In this document: positions 57,906-64,000 of the stretch, piece after piece
Layout: every line of letters starts with the position of its first letter
Position numbering within the stretch: the stretch's first letter is position 1
Assembly: GCF_028372415.1 (NCBI RefSeq)
Contig: NC_092874.1
Location: 334,198,651 to 334,262,650 of the forward strand
Source: Notamacropus eugenii
Lineage: Eukaryota > Chordata > Mammalia > Diprotodontia > Macropodidae
Direction: 5' to 3'
DNA: 64,000 bases
Notes under the pieces: model-generated
The model's database searches: none
Told to the model about the DNA's origin: nothing
Seen by the model: only the letters and a program-made list of their open reading frames with translations
Program-made: the position numbers and the translations under genes

Positions 57906-58338
57906 CTAACTGAAGTAAATAAAGTATTTAAGAGGGAACTTGGGCTGAAGCCAGGAAGGGGCGTTCAGCTGACTTTATTAAGTGAGTTTATTCAATAATA
58001 AGGGAGACCTTATTCTTATTGAAAATATCCAAATAGCAGAATTGATTTTTTTAAAGCAGATAATCATTCTTGGAGCAACAAAGCTTTATGGTAACAAGTT
58101 AAAGCCCCAATCTTTCAGGCTTTAGCCATTGCTAGATTGTTAAAACCTCATGGTTGATGGGGAGGGAATATTGGTGTCTATGGGGAGGGTCCTAAATTGA
58201 AGCAGATTCCGTATTTTAGTTAACTTTGCCATTTCTCAGTTGCTGCGTGTATTCAGCTCCACCCCACATGGTGGTGTAGACACACTACATCCTTGTTCTT
58301 AGCCCTCAATGCTAACCTTTGGTTTCTGCCTTCTGCAG
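57906..58338. other. MED9 intron end, unassigned
   Basis: No repeat recognised. Ends with the exon 2 acceptor ttctgcag (58,331-58,338). Confidence 0.6.
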
Positions 58339-58555
58339 TATGGACAAAGACAGCGTTGACATGCACCAGGAGCTGACTGCTCTCAAGACCAAGTTCCAGG
58401 AGATGCGAAAAGTGATTAGTGCAATGCCCGGCATCAATTCCAGTCCAGAACAGCAACAGCAGCAGCTGCAGAGTCTGCGGGAACAAGTCAGAACCAAAAA
58501 TGAACTTTTGCAAAAATATAAAAGTCTCTGTATGTTTGAAATCCCCAAAGAATAA
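58339..58555 (+). CDS. MED9: MED9 exon 2 coding part and stop
   Basis: Completes Cys80 and encodes residues 81-151. [19 protein letters not shown] and [20 protein letters not shown] lead to a glutamine run and a helical end ([26 protein letters not shown]). The last 40 or so residues are identical to human MED9 as I remember it. This helical Med9 domain packs into the Mediator middle module, by family knowledge. The polyglutamine is encoded by mixed CAG/CAA (58,448-58,470). The stop TAA at 58,553-58,555 overlaps an AATAAA hexamer (58,551-58,556). Frame and acceptor agree with exon 1. Confidence 0.97.
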
Positions 58556-58972
58556 AGCAGGCCTGTGACAGTGACAAAAGTGACAAAAGCTGAACCAGAG
58601 AAGCCAAGATCACATTTTTTCTTCCCTCCCCTTCCCCTCTGGTGTGGTTCTGTATGGACCCCAGCTACTCATTCTCTAGAGTAGCTCTTTTCATACTTCT
58701 TTATTGGCTGTGCTCAGTGGTTAGGTCACTGTGGCTGGTTGGAGGCATGCATACAAGTATTTTTCTGTTGTGAATTAAAGGCCTGCTAATGGAAGTGAGC
58801 AGTATACTTTCATGGGGGCTGAAACTATATGGCTGCCTCCTGGGAAGTAACCATCTGTCACATTTTCTGGTTCTGACAGCATTACTAGAGGACACAGTGG
58901 GAAAGAAGATATTCTTTACTTTCTCCTCCCATCCCACACTCCCTTCCCCTTGCTTGTGTTCAGTATGTACGA

Positions 58973-58987
58973 GGTACATATTGTTCC
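58973..58987. promoter_or_regulatory. candidate glucocorticoid response element
   Basis: ggtacatattgttcc has the GR form GGTACAnnnTGTTCT with one difference in the last base. It lies about 3.1 kb beyond the RASD1 polyadenylation signal. RASD1 is induced by dexamethasone, and a 3'-flanking GRE has been reported for the human gene, as I recall. Function here is inferred. Confidence 0.45.
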
Positions 58988-60929
58988 TATTTATGGAAGT
59001 TTTGTGAAACTTTCACATAGAATTAATTGGCCAAATTATTCCTCATGCTGCTTGGGTTTAATGTGATTAATGGGTGACTCTGGGAGAATGAATATAATTT
59101 TGAATGCATGGAGGCACCACAGGGAGGATTTTTATTTTTATTTTTTTTTGTGTTTGTGGCAGTGTCAGAGCCCTAAATAGCTTGTTTTCATTCTGTTTGA
59201 GCCAGTAAAGATAGCAGCGTCAGTGGGGGTGTCAGTCAGTGAACCTGTGAGGCAGCTACCAAAGCCCTCATGCCGTCCAGGTCTTGCTATGCCTACACAT
59301 TCTTGCTACTTAGTTAGATTGTCCCCTGCTGTCTTCAATTAGCACATTTGGCCACACTTTTAGTGCCAGAGTAAATAATTATGCCAGGATGGCCAAATCA
59401 GCTCTAATTATCCTTTGGGATGGAGAGAGCAGGTGGTTCTGTTACTGCATAAGGAAAACGATTTTTTTGGTTGAGCAAAAGTCCTCTCCCTGCTTCTTGA
59501 CCCCTTTGATGTTCAGATTCAGACTGTTATACTGGGAGAAAAACCAACAATTTGTTTTTTGCTGGTCTCCTATGAGTGACTATTAACCAACACATTTAAT
59601 TGAAAGGCTCATCTAAATGGCAGTTCTGATTACTCCCATCTTTGGAGATGGGACAGTGCTAAGAATGTGCTCAGGCACTGTAGTTGTACATCTGGGTTCT
59701 CTTTTTCAAATATTTGTCAAGTGCCTTCATGTTTTCCCTGTCCTGCCTCAGATTTGTGAGGGTGACCACTTCAGCTTTGTGTCGACTTCCTTGGCCATTA
59801 AATCGGCATTGAAGTTGCTTCTCTGCCTCTTCCAGACAAGCAAGTAAATATTATTTAGAGCAGGATTTTGGGTTTCTAAACTCTGCTAATCCAGTTAAGT
59901 GCCTGGTAGGATGCTGTGCACTTACTGCTTGCTGGGAAGTGTTCTTTGAGATCTTTTTGGAAGGGGTTCAGTCTGAAAAGTTCCTTTCTTCAGCAAGTTG
60001 AACTTCAGTCATCTATTTACTGCATTACCAGGAGCCAAGAGCTCACCCACCGTAGCTAGAATGTGTCTGGTATAATGAAGCAGCAGGGGACAGTGCAGTG
60101 TAGGAGGGAAAGCAGTTCTAGGTTACTTTCTACAGAAGAGGGAGCTCTGAATTTGACTGGGTTATCAGGGGAAGCAAAGGCCATTTAGACTAGTTGTACC
60201 TTGTGACCTATCACTGACTGAATCCTTTAGGGATCAGTAGAGGGACTAGATCTGTGATTTCATTGGCATAGGAAACACCTGGCTGAGGGAGTGCACTCTG
60301 CCAGGACTTGGCAGAACCTTTTCTGAAACTTAGTCTTCGAGAAGTGTCAAGAGCACCATGAGGTTAAATTAAGACTCACCCAGGGTCACACCAGGGTCAG
60401 AGGGGACTCCTGAACCAGCCTTTTGTGGCTCTGAGGCAATCTTTCTATCCCCTATGTCACATATTACCTCTCAACCAAATTCATGATTTCCTGGAAATTT
60501 TATAGTAATTAATATGTGGGCCTAATCTAAGGCTCTGGCAGAGTACCCCGAAAGGAGCTCTATGTCATATTCATTTGAATCAGGATTTGCTTGAGCTGGC
60601 TACATCAGCTACCACCTAATTTTGTTGTCTGTATCTGTGAATACCCATTTCTGGGGTTTATTAAAAATGTCTGGTATTGGTAACTTTTTTAGACATGTAA
60701 TTAACTTAAAGTATCAAAAGTCTGTGTCTTTTGCTATGTTTTCTTTCTCCTTTTCTCCCTCTCCCTCTCCCTCTCCCTCCGTTTCCCCAGCACTCTCCCT
60801 GTCTCTCTCTGCTCTTGTCTCTCTTTCTTTAGATTTTGTAAGGTAGGTACAGAGGCCTTAACAGTGTCTCTTTTGAATGTTCCTCATTCAGGCACAGTGA
60901 TGTTATTAAACTTGAACTTTTACACTTCA

Positions 60930-61100
60930 GAAATTGGTAAATGTAAAGAAAAAAATGGAGTTTGACTTACTGCTTTGTTGATTATCTAGACTTAAAGTAT
61001 TGGAGAAAATGTCAACAATGTAGATTAAACTAAAAAGTGTCCTGTGCATGTTTCTTGAGAGCTGATTATTAAACATTTACCAACACACTCCTGCTTATAG
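60930..61100 (+). repeat. unnamed interspersed repeat, copy C
   Basis: gctttgttgattatctagac, ggagaaaatgtcaacaatgt, then aacatttaccaacacactcc. Uninterrupted where copy A carries a hAT element. Confidence 0.65.
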
Positions 61101-61454
61101 GATAGTTATATTTGTCACATGGTAGCAGCCTAATGACTGTGACCTGAAACCTCCACTACTTACTATCATTCCTTTGTGTCCTGCCATAACTGTATGATTT
61201 TTGCACATACAGAGGGTCCAAGTCTTAACACTTTTACTGCTTCTCATTTACTTGAAAACCTTGGACTCATTAAATATTTGTTGAACCATCTAAGTTGGAC
61301 ATCTGTGCCTCTGTGAACTTTTGTGCATTTCTACTTTATTAAAAAAAGTTTTCATTGCCCTTCATGAGAACCAGAGAAATGAACTTGGCTCCCAACTCAT
61401 GTAGTGTTGGAGCCATAAAAAGTCAGAAAGGAAAGAATGATATTGGAAAATATT

Positions 61455-61600
61455 CAGATCATAGGATTTAAAGCTGGAAGCAATTTTAGAGAGGTTGTTT
61501 AATCCAGATCTTCATTTTACAGAAGAGGAAACAGAGGCCCAGGGAGCTTGAGTACCTGTCCAAGGTCATACAATTAGTAATCGGCACCCGACAACTACAC
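61455..61600 (-). repeat. MIR3-like SINE
   Basis: atcataggatttaaagctgg, tacagaagaggaaacagagg, ccaaggtcatacaattagta. Confidence 0.8.
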
Positions 61601-62044
61601 ACAGCATATTAGAAACTTACTTGGAATGGCTTGAAAGTGAATTGAATAAGAAATCCCCTTTCCTTTGATAAGGCTATTTAACTTAAATAGGAGGAGGTAG
61701 AGATTAAATGTGAAGGGTCAGGGGAGAATAATTGGTCATAAAGATGTTGAAATTCATTTTTCCTAGTGCTCTTTATGGTCTTCGTACATATGGAAGTGTT
61801 ACCACAAATAGCAAGGCCTTGTGCTGCTTTTGATTCCTTCAGACAGTCTTTGCTTCTGAATTATTATCTGCAGCTTTTTTTGAGGGCAGTTTTCTTTTTG
61901 TTAAAAGTGCTGATGTTATTTTCAGAATGCCAGAACTTTATAGCAGAGTTCTGGCAAAAGTCATAACACTGGCTCGAGATGTAAATTCCACAGCAGTGGA
62001 AAACAGTTTCCTACCCCCAGCATTTAGAAAAAGAAGGCAAAACA

Positions 62045-62757
62045 AGTTTTTCATTTGTAATGATTTTATTTTGGTAAAAAAAAAAAAATAACAACCATAA
62101 CATTTTCACACACACACACACACACACAATATAAACACTTAAAAAAGATTTTGTTCATGTCCATGACAACATATCTACTATAAAGTGCAAGTTTTTTTCC
62201 CACTGAAAACACATGTAAACACAGTTAGCTTTTGTTGGGTTGTCTGGATTTTTTGACCCTCAACCACATCCCAGGTTTGATACCGAGGGAAGAGGAATCT
62301 TGTGCCAGATGCTTGTGGCAGTTCAGGAGTCTTATATTAGAAAATACCTCCCCTTTTTTGGTATTCTGGTAAAATAGATGACAAGTTGCACACTTCCAGA
62401 CCATTACCCCCTACCCCATTATTCACATTTCTGTCCTTTCCTAAGACCCCCTATGATGGGCATTCCCCCTTCCCCACCATGGCTTGGATGGGGCTCTCCA
62501 GTTTAAGTCATTTCTTTCCTTCTCCCAAGTTTCAGATGCTCCAAAGGAAGAACACCCATAGTCCACCATGACTCCATTATGTAGGATGGGGAAAGTCAGA
62601 TGGTAAGTACCCCCAGGGAAGCTGACTTGGAGGTCAGATGCCAGCCTGGAGCCCATGCCACCAGGGTAAAGGTCAGCCAGAACATCTTATTTTTTTTTTC
62701 TAAACAAAAAAAAATCTTTGTTTTAGTTATTAGCTTAGTAAAAGGAGTGGGTGGCTC
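62045..62757 (-). other. RASD1: RASD1 3'UTR
   Basis: About 710 nt from the stop codon to an AATAAA on the - strand (62,070-62,065, read as tttatt on +). Includes a CA/GT microsatellite at 62,107-62,129. The end is inferred from the hexamer. Confidence 0.7.
62065..62070 (-). terminator. RASD1: RASD1 polyadenylation signal AATAAA
   Basis: The canonical hexamer about 690 nt after the stop; cleavage is expected 10-30 nt further, near 62,040-62,055. Confidence 0.65.
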
Positions 62758-63308
62758 CTAGCTGATGACACAGCGCTCTTTGTCCTTGGCCTGGCTACCT
62801 CCAATGGCTTTCTCCCGGATATACATGAGGTCACTGTGGACACTGGGCCTTCGGGCAAAGGGAGCCACTATCCCATAGGCCTCTCCTGACCCACCTCCAC
62901 TACCCTCTTTCAAGAGTTTCTTGTTCTTCAGAGCCTTCTTGTGCAATATGTCACAGTACTGTATTGAGACCTTTCTATGGAGGTCTGGGCTCATTTCACT
63001 GGGCAGTTTGGCCATGGTGAAGAGGGCCTGGAACATTTGGTCCAGGCTGCTGTTCTTCTTTGCAGAGATTTCAAAATAGGCACAGCGCTGAGGGTCATCT
63101 CCCACCAGCTGTTCGATCTCCCTGGGCTCCACCTCTCTGTAAAAGTCCCTGTCCCCTTTGTTGCCACAGATGACCAGGGGCACTTCAATGTTCTGCTTGG
63201 TCTTGTTCTTCAGGCAAGACTTAGTGTCTAAAATCTGCTGCTTAAGGCGTTGCACCTCCTCGAAGGAGTCTCGGTTATCCAGGCTAAAGACCAGGATAAA
63301 GACATCTC
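62758..63308 (-). CDS. RASD1: RASD1 exon 2 (Dexras1 GTPase, C-terminal two thirds)
   Basis: Encodes residues 96 (completed Gly) to 278. It begins after acceptor ttgcag with GDVFILVFSLDNRDSFEEVQ. The guanine-binding motifs are G4 NKGD (145-148) and G5 EISAK (175-179). The C-terminal extension is basic (HKKALKNKKLLK) with a short glycine-rich linker (GSGGGSGEAYG), then IVAPFARRPSVHSDLMYIRE and the CAAX box CVIS (275-278), expected to be farnesylated. The protein is a Ras-like GTPase that modulates heterotrimeric G-protein and nitric-oxide signalling. The linker is about three residues shorter than human. Stop TAG at 62,760-62,758. Confidence 0.97.
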
Positions 63309-63719
63309 CTGCAAGAGGGAGGGAAGAAAGATACAAAAATGGTTAGTCGACTTAGCAAGCCAGCAACAATTTTACCTAAGCTGGGGGTGGGGGGTGTTCT
63401 GGGTGCGATGAGGACCCTCAGTTCTCTTTCTAGGCTGACTGCAATAGAAAGTCACACACCTTATAGGGGAAGGGGGGAAGGAAAGGGGAGAACAGAAACC
63501 GAACCTCCAAGATTCCTTAACATCAGACCCAAGTTCTGGAGAATAAATTTGTCTTTGGGGAAAGGCGAACTGAGTTTAGATTTCGGAGATCGGCCAACTA
63601 ACTGCTTCTTGCGGAAAGGGAAGGACAAGATAGAGATGCTTCGGCAGGGGAGAAGGGGTGCTGCCTGTGGTGCTAAGGGGGACGCTTAAGGTGGAGGAGA
63701 GGCACGAGCCTCTGCGTAC
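63309..63719 (-). other. RASD1: RASD1 intron
   Basis: 411 bp, donor gtacgc and acceptor ttgcag on the - strand. Phase and position inside LTG|D agree with the human gene. Confidence 0.95.
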
Positions 63720-64000
63720 CTGTGAGGATGGAGAGGCGCCGAATAGCTGGAAAGGGGTGGTTGCCCGATGTGTCGAGGATGTCCAGCTGATAGACTTCCC
63801 CGCGGATGGAGTAGAACTTTCGGTGGAAGTCCTCGATCGTGGGTGTGTAAGTGTCCTCGAAGCGGCCCGTTAGGAAGCGCGACACGATGGCCGTCTTGCC
63901 CACCTTGGAAGAGCCCAGGATGACCATCCGGTAGCAGTTTTTGGCCGGGATGTTCAGCTCGGAGTCGCTGGGGCACATCTTCTTGATCATCGCCGCCAGT
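63720..64000 (-). CDS. RASD1: RASD1 exon 1 (5' end cut by window edge)
   Basis: Encodes residues 3-95 plus the first base of codon 96. The window starts at the last base of codon 2 (LAAMIKKMCPSDSEL follows), so the initiator ATG lies about 5 nt outside; Met6 is not the family start. Visible motifs: Cys11, the S-nitrosylation site known in mammals; P-loop GSSKVGKT (31-38); effector region with Thr in YTPTIEDF (53-60); G3 DTSG (78-81). The exon ends ...ATCCTCACAG before gtacgc. The complete protein would be 278 residues, human 281. The gene converges on MED9, with about 4.2 kb between the two stop codons. Confidence 0.96.

Larger units (their letters stand above)
45797..58338 (+). other. MED9: MED9 intron 1 (12,542 bp)
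   Basis: Begins gtaacg and ends with a pyrimidine tract and ctgcag before exon 2. It holds the repeats listed below. No further exon is expected, since the human gene also has two coding exons and the split codon joins correctly. Confidence 0.9.
58556..62044 (+). other. MED9 3'UTR and MED9-RASD1 intergenic region
   Basis: The MED9 polyadenylation site cannot be placed with certainty; ATTAAA at 58,774-58,779 is one candidate. The region includes a MIR-like fragment (60,350-60,475, reverse), a TC-rich tract (60,755-60,835), repeat copy C and a MIR3 (61,455-61,600, reverse). The rest is unassigned and without coding signal. Confidence 0.6.

Noticed and set aside
62977-63873. Plus-strand frames over the RASD1 exons
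   Set aside because: Antisense shadows of conserved RASD1 coding sequence.
1-64000. CRISPR arrays, operons, bacterial-type systems or a new multi-gene system
   Set aside because: The DNA is vertebrate; the repeats are interspersed elements and microsatellites, and only two ordinary host genes are present.

Overview
The window is mammalian and very probably marsupial nuclear DNA. The interspersed repeats are an old mammalian layer (MIR/THER1, MIR3, L2) overlaid by L1, half-L1 (HAL1-type) elements, a BovB-like RTE LINE and MAR1-type SINEs that share the RTE 3' tail; that mix fits marsupials. The species cannot be fixed from sequence alone. Two host genes are present, and they are neighbours in the same tail-to-tail arrangement in human 17p11.2: MED9 on the + strand and RASD1 on the - strand.

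Layout. Positions 1-45,230 hold no host exon I can recognise; this is intergenic sequence made of nested retroelements, short DNA transposons, microsatellites and unassigned older sequence. A CpG-rich promoter starts at about 45,240, directly after the 3' end of an L2. MED9 exon 1 codes from 45,558 to 45,796. Its 12.5-kb intron opens with a 177-nt purine-free tract and then holds L1, L2, MIR and MAR1 copies. Exon 2 codes from 58,339 to 58,555. The 3.5 kb between MED9 and the RASD1 polyadenylation signal is mostly unassigned sequence and contains a good glucocorticoid-receptor half-palindrome pair. RASD1 runs leftwards: exon 1 at 64,000-63,720 (initiator Met just outside the window), a 411-bp intron, exon 2 at 63,308-62,758, and a 3'UTR to about 62,045.

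Function. MED9 is a subunit of the Mediator middle module, so it acts in RNA polymerase II transcription. RASD1 (Dexras1) is a dexamethasone-inducible Ras-family GTPase with a CAAX tail. They are neighbours but not a pathway.

The most informative observations are structural: an RTE copy with a 5' inversion (twin-priming layout); a full-length HAL1-type element flanked by its own target-site duplication (TSD) and carrying a second L1 insertion that keeps its 5' end, lacks its 3' end and still has a perfect 16-bp TSD; a younger HAL1-type copy with a long open ORF1; a hAT element with two empty sites elsewhere in the window; and a candidate glucocorticoid response element downstream of RASD1. 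I found no previously undescribed gene system. Repeat boundaries were read by eye and are accurate to about 10-30 bp unless a TSD is given.
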